NCBI GenBank assembly: GCA_020137815.1
Contig: CM035360.1
Span: forward strand, 6,041,559-6,105,558
Origin: Hormiphora californensis
Lineage: Eukaryota; Ctenophora; Tentaculata; Cydippida; Pleurobrachiidae
Direction of reading: 5' to 3'
DNA length: 64,000 nt
The position numbers were made by a program, and so were the translations under genes. Below are positions 1 to 12,300 of this stretch, piece by piece; the first letter of the stretch is position 1; each line of letters starts with the position of its first letter. The notes under the pieces are model-generated. The model saw nothing but the letters and a program-made list of their open reading frames with translations. It did no database searches and was not told the origin of the DNA.

Positions 1-101
1 ACAAATTCAGTTTTAACCCTGATCTGAATAGACAAAACTGTTGTAAAAAAGTACCTGTAACGATGTTTCTTACACAAAACCATCAGTATGACGTCAATTC
101 T

Positions 102-297
102 CTCCAATTCCCCTGTACACTAGTTGACTCAATCAACCCATCCAATTCCCCTGTACACTAGTTGACTCAATCAACCCCTCCAATTCCCCTGTACACTAGT
201 TGACTCAATCAACCCCTCCAATTCCCCTGTACACTAGTTGACTCAATCAACCCCTCCAATTCCCCTGTACACTAGTTGACTCCATCAACTTATACAG
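102..297. repeat. 38-bp minisatellite, about 5 copies
   Basis: A unit of 38 bp containing CCCCTGTACACTAGTTGACT recurs about five times with few changes (one unit ends CCCAT, the last has TCCATCAAC). It runs up to the splice acceptor of the first visible myotubularin exon, so it lies in an intron of that gene. Confidence 0.93.
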
Positions 298-1494
298 GTG
301 GCCAGTACGATAGAAAACAAGAGGAGTAGTGTTGTGATACATTGTAGTGATGGATGGGACAGGACATCCCAGATATCATCTCTCTCCATGATTCTCCTGG
401 ACCCCTACTACAGAACCCTCCAGGGCTTTGAGGTGCTCATTGAGAAGGAGTGGTTGTCTTTTGGGCACATGTTTAGAACACGAACATGCCATGGCAGCAA
501 GACAATGACAGGTAATATGAGGTTTTGAGATTGGAGAGCTGTTGTTGGACAAACTTCCCTGATCGTAGGGCTACAGTGCAGTACTATGTTCTGACTTCTC
601 TGTTCTCGTTTTGGCCAAATCACTAATCATGTAGTTTTTCTGAGATTTTCAAATCGTCAACCTCTTTATTTCAGATAACTACAGTCCAATCTTCCTGCAA
701 TTCATTGACTGCGTCTGGCAGATAGGTCAGCTTTACCCTCATTCCTTTGAGTTCAATAACAATCTACTGCTAACCATCGCCCAGCATCTTCATTCCTGTC
801 TGTTTGGGACTTTCCTGTTTGATTGTGATAAACAGAGGAAAGAAATGGAGGTAGGTGAACGGAGAGAGAGAGAGAGAGGGAGAAATATGGGGTTGTGGTA
901 AGAGATCTCAAGTCCTTTTTAGTCTTTAGTAAAGACTCTTTACCCACCAAGTAATGTCGATCACTAACCCCCATCATCTGCCTCCAGGTTAAAACCAAGA
1001 CTGTATCTTTATGGAGTTACATCAACACGTGCAAGACGAGATTCCTGAACCCCCTGTATAAAGAGAAGAAGGAGTGTATATTACCCGTCATTAGTATGAG
1101 GACTATCAGACTGTGGAAACAGTATTGGATGGCTTATCATCCCTACCACAAGTTAGTTGTAACCCCCCCCCCCCCCGGTGCCCCCTAATTAGCGTGTCTA
1201 AGACACGGAGCAATACCCGCCATGTTTTGTCATATTGGTCATCAGCCATTTCTTCCTTGGTTGGTACCCCTTCTTACACAACCGGAAAGGGAACACCACA
1301 ATTCCCTAACCGATTTAATCTCATATCTTCCCCTTTCTGACACTCGTTCTCCTCTCCCTAGGTTTGAAGATCCCACATTTGATAGAACGATGGAGCTTGT
1401 TGGACTCAGAGAGAAGATCGTTGGAGAGAGTGAGGAGGCAAGACTGAAGAACCAAGCGGCCAACAAGAATAATGTTGAGAAAGTTAGAGACTGA
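298..1494 (+). CDS. Myotubularin-related phosphatase, C-terminal part (4 exons)
   Basis: Partial gene; its 5' part lies outside the window. Exons that join in frame: 298-511, 675-850, 988-1151 (donor GTTAGT), 1362-1494 with TGA at 1492. The first exon carries the catalytic loop HCSDGWDR (C-x5-R of the myotubularin phosphatase fold), followed by [24 protein letters not shown] and CLFGTFL, all family landmarks in the usual order. Active myotubularins remove the 3-phosphate from PI3P and PI(3,5)P2 on endosomal membranes; both Cys and Arg are present, so this copy is probably active. It resembles the MTM1/MTMR1/MTMR2 group most, but the visible part is too short to name the paralogue. The C-terminus ends about 40 residues after the phosphatase domain in a charged tail rich in E, K and N, where a short coiled coil would be expected. 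Confidence 0.93.
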
Positions 1495-2192
1495 AGGCCG
1501 TGTGAAATGTTGATGACTATTATATTGAGAGTTCTGATTTTCATTTGTGAGGGTGGAAAAGGGTGAATTAATGTTTAAAACTGTTTATATTTTTTGTAGA
1601 GTTCTTATTTTCAAAGGGAGTCACAATTTAATTTCCATCGTGAATATGAATTAGCATAGAGGCGTTTTAGAGTTTCAATTAATCCTGTGATTTGTAAGAG
1701 TAGGCCATAAATTATCTAGTTTTTGATTTCATTTCCCGCTAGAAACTTTGTTATTTGCCTCGCTCTGGGTGTTTGAGGAACGGTAGAATACGAAATTACA
1801 TAATGATTTTCCGTAATATTACAATAACTGTATTTATCATGATCCGTGATGTGTGAATCTGTGTCTGAAATGTATTTGTTAACTGACACAATTAAGTTTT
1901 CCATTTCCAAAAACAAAGCTTTTCCCTTTGAAACTGGTGTATTGGTTAGCTGTAGTAGTAATACTACATGCCAGTGATTAGTGTGACTTGAGGGGTCTTT
2001 TGGCCACACTGAATCAGCATCCTGCACTGCGTTCAGCTGCGATCGAAACGGAAGTGCACCTATCAGCCCGATGCTTGTCTTGACATGTTTGGCGGTGTCA
2101 GACCCCGTTTTGATTCTTAATCTTAGAGTTACTGCTCTCAGATCTGCCATGGAAAATGTCAAAGGGCTGTCAAAACAGGGCTTAGCTAACAG

Positions 2193-2571
2193 CTGTGGTC
2201 AGAGCATTGGCCTGACAGATTGCGATTGTACAAGAATCTCAGACTTCAGTAATCAGTCCCATGACAGACAGCCTGGCCTAGTGCAAGTGTACCAACCTAT
2301 TACCTAGTACATGAAATTGTAGCCTTTCTGGCGGCGCCGACTTAAACAATGCACAGATCGGCTCGGCGGAAATCAGATCGGGTCAGAATTGAACAATTAA
2401 TTTGTTATGTTCTAACCCGAAACACAGTCTAGCCAGGCAACAATTAATGGGGTGTCAGCGAAGGCTACAATTTTAGGCCACTAGGCCAGGCTGCCATGGA
2501 TAAAGTAAGGACTGAAGAAGGAATCTAATGTACAATGGCAATCTGTCAGGCCAATGCTCTGACACAGTTCT
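2193..2571. repeat. Fold-back (inverted-repeat) element, about 380 bp
   Basis: The left arm (about 2193-2331) reads CAGAGCATTGGCCTGACAG, then CCTGGCCTAGTG, then ATTGTAGCC. The reverse complement of 2459-2571 carries the same blocks in the same order. The arms are diverged by small indels. It has the form of a non-autonomous DNA element or MITE; I could not define a target-site duplication. Confidence 0.75.
2404..2440 (+). repeat. Dispersed motif, copy 1
   Basis: Begins GTTATGTTCTAACCC and ends ACACAGTCTAGCCAGGCAA. The same two ends recur at 3821-3863 (reverse strand), 4458-4506 and 34884-34943. Confidence 0.7.
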
Positions 2572-3643
2572 CGCGCTAGAGTTTGTTGAGATCTCAACAA
2601 GCGAGAATAGGGCCAGGCCAATGCTCTGACTGATCGCAATAGTAATGCCTGGAGGGTACCCATGGTATTGATTTGTTCACCTCTTACCGATACTCAACAA
2701 CTCATGGTACTATGGTGACATAGACTATAGACTATTTGGCCACATTGATGCCTGAGTGAGATCGAGGTCGCGCAGCAATGGAGCCAAATAGACTATAAAG
2801 ATCAAAGACAACGGATTGGTGACATTGACACCTAGTGCGTGCGAGATCGAGCTCTGTGAAGCAGACAGGCGGCAATGGCGCCAAGACAACGGACCCAACC
2901 TGTAGCCGTAAGGTACAACTACAAATTAAACACACGCTAGACCACTCTTGTAACCGAGCCCCATTTCAAAAGGAGGAGACACATTGAAGTTGAGATCTCA
3001 TTCAACAGTTGCCAAAAACATTCAACTAATGCCAAAACCGGTGAAACTGACTCAGTACGGATAAAATAAACCCTGAGAGATGTATAAACGTGCGATCTCA
3101 AGTCCAGTGTGTCCCCCCCCCCCCCCCAATAGTAACACAGTTATAAAAACGGAATATATGGTTGATAATAAAATAATGGGTTAGTTTGTAACGTTATATA
3201 ATTGCATAAAATCAAAATACTATCTGGGAGACATTCAACTACCGCTCCCAGGTTTGTCCTGACTCACAAAAATAATGATAAAAACTCTCTAATGTAAAAC
3301 TATAGACCGTAATATATGGCTATTTGTAGAGCCATATATGGCCATTGGCCATTCATAGACCCAAATATGGGTTACATTATGTAACTTACATATATATTTA
3401 ACAAATTGTAATAACAGGTACGGTCAAGATTCTAGTACTACTACATGCTCATATAACCAATAACGTAAGTAATTACTGACCATAAAATATTCAGTTAAAA
3501 AATATAGTACAACAATATGAACATGCGCCTCATGTTTTTGGTTTAGTGTCAATTGGTACAAAGTACAACTCTCAAACTTTATTCCAGTCTCTTCTCCCAA
3601 TTTCAGTTATTCTCCAGTTATTCTCTTTTCCAGTGGCCAGCAC

Positions 3644-4362
3644 TCAGTTAGGGCAGGAGTAAAAAATCCGATATCTGAACTCCTCCAGCACTTCTAAATC
3701 TTTTTCTTTGTCCTTCATAGCCCTATCGATTTCCTTTATCTCCTGCTCCATCTTATATCTTAACATTTTCATCTTTGAGATGTCCTGAAAAATGAAATGA
3801 GTTAGTAGTTACTCTGGGACTTGCCTAGCTAGACTGTGTTTCGCGGAGGGTTAGAACATAACAATCTGATACAATGAGGAGACGATTTGGGATTGAAACA
3901 TTGCATATGAATGGTGTATTGAGTGTATGATGTACCCCTGTTGAACATACCTCTCGTGCACAGACGTCGTTCTTCCTCACATCGGACAAGTGTTTGGCTA
4001 CGCTTGTAGCATTTGTGGTGGGTAGGTTCACATTGACTTGTGACCTGATATCTCTGGTACATCCACAGGCTCGGAGTAGATCGTATAGTTCGAGATCTGT
4101 CTCTTGGTTAACCATCCCACTTGTACGAGTACTCGAAGGTTCTGAGGGGGAGGGGGTATTTCCTAATTCTCACACTGTAAATTGAGGGGATAGACTACCA
4201 CATGATACTTATAAAATTAATCTTGTTCGACTCTCTCCCCGTTACGAATTAAAAGGAGGGCTAGAACAAGGAGTAGTCGACTATATAGTTACCTGCTCTT
4301 ATAGCTGAACTGGAGGAGAGGGAAGTACCAGCAGTGACAGTTTCCGGTTTCCTCGAAGGTAC
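3644..4362 (-). CDS. Three terminal exons, probably the 3' end of the gene at 6376-17714
   Basis: Three minus-strand exons join in frame: 4293-4362 (starts VPSRKPETV), 3951-4141 (includes TDLELYDLLRACGC and VAKHLSDVRKND) and 3644-3784, with TGA at 3644-3646. Exon lengths and phases (0-1-0) fit exactly. The last exon encodes a charged helix likely to form a coiled coil (KMEQEIKEIDRAMKDKEK), ending FYSCPN. The first exon begins in phase 0, which matches the phase-0 end of the exon at 6376-6618, so I join them by inference. Other exons could lie in the roughly 2 kb between. No known family is recognised in this part. It could instead be a short separate gene whose start I do not see. Confidence 0.65.
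3821..3863 (-). repeat. Dispersed motif, copy 2 (reverse)
   Basis: On the minus strand it reads GTTATGTTCTAACCCTCC, then ACACAGTCTAGCTAGGCAA. It sits in an intron of the minus-strand gene that ends at 3644. Confidence 0.7.
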
Positions 4363-6375
4363 CTGCAACAATAGGAGGTCTATATAGACAATCGAATGCC
4401 GCTATTTATTATCGTTATGATTCACGAGAAAGCGGTCAGAGCACCGCCCTGACACTTGTTATGTTCTAACCCTCCTTAACATTTGTAACACAGTCTAGCT
4501 AAGCAACCTGACACTGTCATTGACAAAGTTGGGATGAAATCCCCTGACAGTCTTTCGGCGTGCATAGAATGTGTATGCGCTAACAATAACTACTTTCATC
4601 ACATGCGCGATCCCGCGCGCCCGAGACATTTATCGCCCCACAGAGAAAGAGCGGCGAGATATATTTAAAGAAGGGAACATGCTGTGCTGCTCCCGGAAGA
4701 ATGCGCCATTATGTGAGAGAAAGAGACATGTCATTGGATCACAAAATCTTACAAACGCTAATGATGTATAGATAATCTGTGAGGGAGAAGTTATACAACC
4801 TCTCGGGGCTCGGTAAACCCACAGAATTCCCAGGCTTCTGGCCTACTTTCACGATGTCTTCCAATAATATAGCTACTTCTTTTTCACTTAAACTAAGAAA
4901 CATTCCCAAACTTCATTGTTCTCTGTTTTCTTCGTGTTTCATCTTTCATCCCACGGTTTCAATTGTCTCTAATTAATAAGACAACCACGCCTAATTCATT
5001 CGATGAATTGTTCAAATAGATTTTATTCAGCACGGACACAGTGTCAAGCGACTCAACGCAATATACACTGAAACTTCTCTTCTCATACTGCATGAATACA
5101 AGTGGAATTTGGTACTAGCAATTAGCTGCCATCATTGACCATGTGCCCTAAATTATATGGAATATGATTCTGGGAATCTATTCACGGGCCAAACACTGAA
5201 CACAATGGCACAAAGACCTTTGCATTGTTGTTTGTCATGTACCTTTTGTTATGGCAGCAATAACGATAATAATATAACAGTATTGTATTCAGATACCGGA
5301 ATATATTATGCCAGTCTCAATGTTTCAACATCAACTAAAGGACCATGATTCACTGAAACTGCTAATATAGGCTCTTCATCCATTATCCTTTGAGTCACGT
5401 GATCAATACAGTAGAGATACCAACCGGGGGGAGGGGGGGGGGGGTTCCAACCAATCACGTGACCAGATTAATGGGGTGGGGGTCTCAAAACCATTAGAAA
5501 GAGCCACTCTCCCTTAACAAACACACATTAGGGCCACTCTTTTGATTCTACTAAAACGCCAAATTAACGGCACCATACAACATACATCATCTAGGGGGGA
5601 TTGAGCCTTTCTTTGTATTATACTCTTTACGATCCCCTACTTTGCTCACACAGTTGTCAGCAGTGTCAGCTACCACTGTACCTGACCTACCTAGGAATAG
5701 ATAAAGTAGGGTGTGAGCGCAATACCACACCTAGCCCCTGCATGTAAAAGGGGGGAGGGGTCTTGTATACACTTACTGTAACACGATAAGGTATTATAGT
5801 GACTTGTAAAGCACATGTAGTGTGTGACCAATTGGATTCCCCCCTCTCTCTCTCTTTATCTATTTCTATGTATTTCTCTTTCCCTCCCTCCTTTCTCTCT
5901 CTCTCTCTCTCTCTCTGTTTTCCCTTCGTGTTAAAATCTGCTATTCCCTGAACATATGTTCTAAATTCAAGCAGACTTGTAGGCATCTCATCTCTGGTAC
6001 CTCACCTCGACACACTATACTATATTTCAGGACTAGATGAAAAGGTACATTGTTGTCAATAGACTGCCAAAAGTCCGAGAGTTTAGTTACTCTCGCAGTG
6101 TGGGTGATGTTACAGTCATGTAGTATGACAAGTATATATTGGGTTATGCAGCACTTCTTATCACTACTTCATGTTATGTACTTCTTATCACTACTTCAAC
6201 AGAACACATACTGGACCAGTGCTGTGGGTCTTATTGTGCAGAAGTGCAGAACAATACCCGATAAAAGTTGGTAACCCCCCTATAAATTAATTACCAAACT
6301 AATTATACATTTAGTAATTACAGAACATAACCAGCTAATTAACAATTACCAGCAAATTAAATCACCCATAATTAC
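4363..6375. other. Probable intron; no supported exon
   Basis: Two kilobases between minus-strand exons. Contents: one dispersed motif (4458-4506), a G-run at 5426-5443, TC-rich tracts near 5842-5915, and a short direct repeat around 6158-6200 (CTTCTTATCACTACTTC twice). Short ORFs here show no splice-consistent coding. Confidence 0.5.
4458..4506 (+). repeat. Dispersed motif, copy 3
   Basis: GTTATGTTCTAACCCTCC, then a spacer ACATTTGTA, then ACACAGTCTAGCTAAGCAA. Confidence 0.7.
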
Positions 6376-9300
6376 CTCAGTTTGTGACTTCCTAAGATTT
6401 CCTGTATCAACCCCGTACATTTCCAGCGTTGACTCGTCAGGCACCGGAAGACCTTTCCTAATCAGAACCAGTTCCTCGTGTTCCACAGTGAGCTCAGCAA
6501 AGCACTGCTCTAACATGAGCATGGTGATAGGGGTGTGACAGAGCCGCTCAAACAGAACCCTCCATAGAGCCAGGGGGAGGTGTCGATTGGGATTGCATTG
6601 GAGAACTTTCTGGATCACCTGGGGGAGGGAGGGGGTGTTTATTTGTCATATAGGATACTATTGTCTATTTCCTACTCCAATTATACCATAGTACCTATCT
6701 TAAGTATTACTTTCCTAGTTCCTACTAAACTAGCTACGAGACAGTATATACGCTACCAGACACACTGCCTATACTAGACTTGCTACTAGACACACTGCCT
6801 ATACTAGACTTGCTACCAGACACACTGCCTATACTAGACTTGCTACTAGACACACTGCCTATACTAGACTTGCTACTAGACACCGCTTCCTATACTAGAC
6901 TTGCTACCAGACACACTGCCTATACTAGACTTGCTACTAGACACACTGCCTATACTAGACTTGCTACTAGACACACTGCCTATACTAGACTTGCTACTAG
7001 ACACACTGCCTATACTAGACTTGCTACTAGACACACTGCCTATACTAGACTTGCTACCAGACACACTGCCTATACTAGACTTGCTACTAGACACACTGCC
7101 TATACTAGACTTGCTACCAGACACACTGCCTATACTAGACTTGCTACTAGACACACTGCCTATACTAGACTTGCTACTAGACACACTGCCTATACTAGAC
7201 TTGCTACTAGACACACTGCCTATACTAGACTTGCTACTAGACACACTGCCTATACTAGACTTGCTACTAGACACACTGCCTATACTAGACTTGCTACTAG
7301 ACACACTGCCTATACTAGACTTGCTACTAGACACACTGCCTATACTAGACTTGCTACTAGACACACTGCCTATACTAGACTTGCTACTAGACACACTGCC
7401 TATACTAGACTTGCTACCAGACACACTGCCTATACTAGACTTGCTACCAGACACACTGCCTATACTAGACTTGCTACTAGACACACTGCCTATACTAGAC
7501 TTGCTACTAGACACACTGCCTATACTAGACTTGCTACCAGACACACTGCCTATACTAGACTTGCTACTAGACACACTGCCTATACTAGACTTGCTACTAG
7601 ACACACTGCCTATACTAGACTTGCTACTAGACACACTGCCTATACTAGACTTGCTACTAGACACACTGCCTATACTAGACTTGCTACTAGACACACTGCC
7701 TATACTAGACTTGCTACTAGACACACTGCCTATACTAGACTTGCTACTAGACACACTGCCTATACTAGACTTGCTACTAGACACACTGCCTATACTAGAC
7801 TTGCTACCAGACACACTGCCTATACTAGACTTGCTACTAGACACACTGCCTATACTAGACTTGCTACTAGACACACTGCCTATACTAGACTTGCTACTAG
7901 ACACACTGCCTATACTAGACTTGCTACTAGACACACTGCCTATACTAGACTTGCTACTAGACACACTGCCTATACTAGACTTGCTACTAGACACACTGCC
8001 TATACTAGACTTGCTACCAGACACACTGCCTATACTAGACTTGCTACTAGACACACTGCCTATACTAGACTTGCTACTAGACACACTGCCTATACTAGAC
8101 TTGCTACTAGACACACTGCCTATACTAGACTTGCTACTAGACACACTGCCTATACTAGACTTGCTACCAGACACACTGCCTATACTAGACTTGCTACTAG
8201 ACACACTGCCTATACTAGACTTGCTACTAGACACACTGCCTATACTAGACTTGCTACTAGACACACTGCCTATACTAGACTTGCTACTAGACACACTGCC
8301 TATACTAGACTTGCTACTAGACACACTGCCTATACTAGACTTGCTACCAGACACACTGCCTATACTAGACTTGCTACTAGACACACTGCCTATACTAGAC
8401 TTGCTACTAGACACACTGCCTATACTAGACTTGCTACTAGACACACTGCCTATACTAGACTTGCTACTAGACACACTGCCTATACTAGACTTGCTACTAG
8501 ACACACTGCCTATACTAGACTTGCTACTAGACACACTGCCTATACTAGACTTGCTACTAGACACACTGCCTATACTAGACTTGCTACTAGACACACTGCC
8601 TATACTAGACTTGCTACTAGACACACTGCCTATACTAGACTTGCTACTAGACACACTGCCTATACTAGACTTGCTACTAGACACACTGCCTATACTAGAC
8701 TTGCTACTAGACACACTGCCTATACTAGACTTGCTACTAGACACACTGCCTATACTAGACTTGCTACTAGACACACTGCCTATACTAGACTTGCTACTAG
8801 ACACACTGCCTATACTAGACTTGCTACTAGACACACTGCCTATACTAGACTTGCTACTAGACACACTGCCTATACTAGACTTGCTACTAGACACACTGCC
8901 TATACTAGACTTGCTACCAGACACACTGCCTATACTAGACTTGCTACTAGACACACTGCCTATACTAGACTTGCTACCAGACACACTGCCTATACTAGAC
9001 TTGCTACTAGACACACTGCCTATACTAGACTTGCTACCAGACACACTGCCTATACTAGACTTGCTACTAGACACACTGCCTATACTAGACTTGCTACCTA
9101 GACACACTGCCTATACTAGACTTGCTACTAGACACACTGCCTATACTAGACTTGCTACTAGACACACTGCCTATACTAGACTTGCTACTAGACACACTGC
9201 CTATACTAGACTTGCTACTAGACACACTGCCTATACTAGACTTGCTACTAGACACACTGCCTATACTAGACTTGCTACTAGACACACTGCCTATACTAGA

Positions 9301-12300
9301 CTTGCTACTAGACACACTGCCTATACTAGACTTGCTACTAGACACACTGCCTATACTAGACTTGCTACTAGACACACTGCCTATACTAGACTTGCTACTA
9401 GACACACTGCCTATACTAGACTTGCTACTAGACACACTGCCTATACTAGACTTGCTACTAGACACACTGCCTATACTAGACTTGCTACTAGACACACTGC
9501 CTATACTAGACTTGCTACCAGACACACTGCCTATACTAGACTTGCTACTAGACACACTGCCTATACTAGACTTGCTACTAGACACACTGCCTATACTAGA
9601 CTTGCTACTAGACACACTGCCTATACTAGACTTGCTACTAGACACACTGCCTATACTAGACTTGCTACCAGACACACTGCCTATACTAGACTTGCTACTA
9701 GACACACTGCCTATACTAGACTTGCTACTAGACACACTGCCTATACTAGACTTGCTACTAGACACACTGCCTATACTAGACTTGCTACTAGACACACTGC
9801 CTATACTAGACTTGCTACTAGACACACTGCCTATACTAGACTTGCTACCAGACACACTGCCTATACTAGACTTGCTACTAGACACACTGCCTATACTAGA
9901 CTTGCTACTAGACACACTGCCTATACTAGACTTGCTACTAGACACACTGCCTATACTAGACTTGCTACTAGACACACTGCCTATACTAGACTTGCTACTA
10001 GACACACTGCCTATACTAGACTTGCTACTAGACACACTGCCTATACTAGACTTGCTACTAGACACACTGCCTATACTAGACTTGCTACTAGACACACTGC
10101 CTATACTAGACTTGCTACTAGACACACTGCCTATACTAGACTTGCTACTAGACACACTGCCTATACTAGACTTGCTACTAGACACACTGCCTATACTAGA
10201 CTTGCTACTAGACACACTGCCTATACTAGACTTGCTACTAGACACACTGCCTATACTAGACTTGCTACTAGACACACTGCCTATACTAGACTTGCTACTA
10301 GACACACTGCCTATACTAGACTTGCTACTAGACACACTGCCTATACTAGACTTGCTACCAGACACACTGCCTATACTAGACTTGCTACTAGACACACTGC
10401 CTATACTAGACTTGCTACCAGACACACTGCCTATACTAGACTTGCTACTAGACACACTGCCTATACTAGACTTGCTACCAGACACACTGCCTATACTAGA
10501 CTTGCTACCAGACACACTGCCTATACTAGACTTGCTACCAGACACACTGCCTATACTAGACTTGCTACTAGACACACTGCCTATACTAGACTTGCTACTA
10601 GACACACTGCCTATACTAGACTTGCTACTAGACACACTGCCTATACTAGACTTGCTACCAGACACACTGCCTATACTAGACTTGCTACTAGACACACTGC
10701 CTATACTAGACTTGCTACCAGACACACTGCCTATACTAGACTTGCTACTAGACACACTGCCTATACTAGACTTGCTACTAGACACACTGCCTATACTAGA
10801 CTTGCTACTAGACACACTGCCTATACTAGACTTGCTACTAGACACACTGCCTATACTAGACTTGCTACCAGACACACTGCCTATACTAGACTTGCTACTA
10901 GACACACTGCCTATACTAGACTTGCTACTAGACACACTGCCTATACTAGACTTGCTACTAGACACACTGCCTATACTAGACTTGCTACTAGACACACTGC
11001 CTATACTAGACTTGCTACCAGACACACTGCCTATACTAGACTTGCTACTAGACACACTGCCTATACTAGACTTGCTACTAGACACACTGCCTATACTAGA
11101 CTTGCTACTAGACACACTGCCTATACTAGACTTGCTACTAGACACACTGCCTATACTAGACTTGCTACTAGACACACTGCCTATACTAGACTTGCTACCA
11201 GACACACTGCCTATACTAGACTTGCTACTAGACACACTGCCTATACTAGACTTGCTACTAGACACACTGCCTATACTAGACTTGCTACTAGACACACTGC
11301 CTATACTAGACTTGCTACTAGACACACTGCCTATACTAGACTTGCTACTAGACACACTGCCTATACTAGACTTGCTACTAGACACACTGCCTATACTAGA
11401 CTTGCTACTAGACACACTGCCTATACTAGACTTGCTACTAGACACACTGCCTATACTAGACTTGCTACTAGACACACTGCCTATACTAGACTTGCTACTA
11501 GACACACTGCCTATACTAGACTTGCTACTAGACACACTGCCTATACTAGACTTGCTACTAGACACACTGCCTATACTAGACTTGCTACTAGACACACTGC
11601 CTATACTAGACTTGCTACTAGACACACTGCCTATACTAGACTTGCTACTAGACACACTGCCTATACTAGACTTGCTACCAGACACACTGCCTATACTAGA
11701 CTTGCTACTAGACACACTGCCTATACTAGACTTGCTACTAGACACACTGCCTATACTAGACTTGCTACTAGACACACTGCCTATACTAGACTTGCTACTA
11801 GACACACTGCCTATACTAGACTTGCTACTAGACACACTGCCTATACTAGACTTGCTACCAGACACACTGCCTATACTAGACTTGTTACTAGACACACTGC
11901 CTATACTAGACTTGCTACTAGACACACTGCCTATACTAGACTTGCTACTAGACACACTGCCTATACTAGACTTGCTACTAGACACACTGCCTATACTAGA
12001 CTTGCTACTAGACACACTGCCTATACTAGACTTGCTACCAGACACACTGCCTATACTAGACTTGCTACCAGACACACTGCCTATACTAGACTTGCTACTA
12101 GACACACTGCCTATACTAGACTTGCTACTAGACACCGCTTCCTATACTAGACTTGCTACCAGACACACTGCCTATACTAGACTTGCTACTAGACACACTG
12201 CCTATACTAGACTTGCTACTAGACACACTGCCTATACTAGACTTGCTACTAGACACACTGCCTATACTAGACTTGCTACCAGACACACTGCCTATACTAG

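Larger units (their letters stand above)
1495..3643. other. Intergenic region without a supported gene
   Basis: No ORF here shows splice-consistent coding or a recognisable domain. It holds a fold-back element (2193-2571), one copy of a dispersed 37-50 bp motif (2404-2440), an imperfect direct duplication around 2705-2890 (both halves contain an ACATTGA core and GAGATCGAG), and a C-run at about 3113-3127. Confidence 0.7.

Noticed and set aside
1716-2162. 148-residue minus-strand ORF
   Set aside because: No domain, no splice context, and one end runs into the fold-back element.
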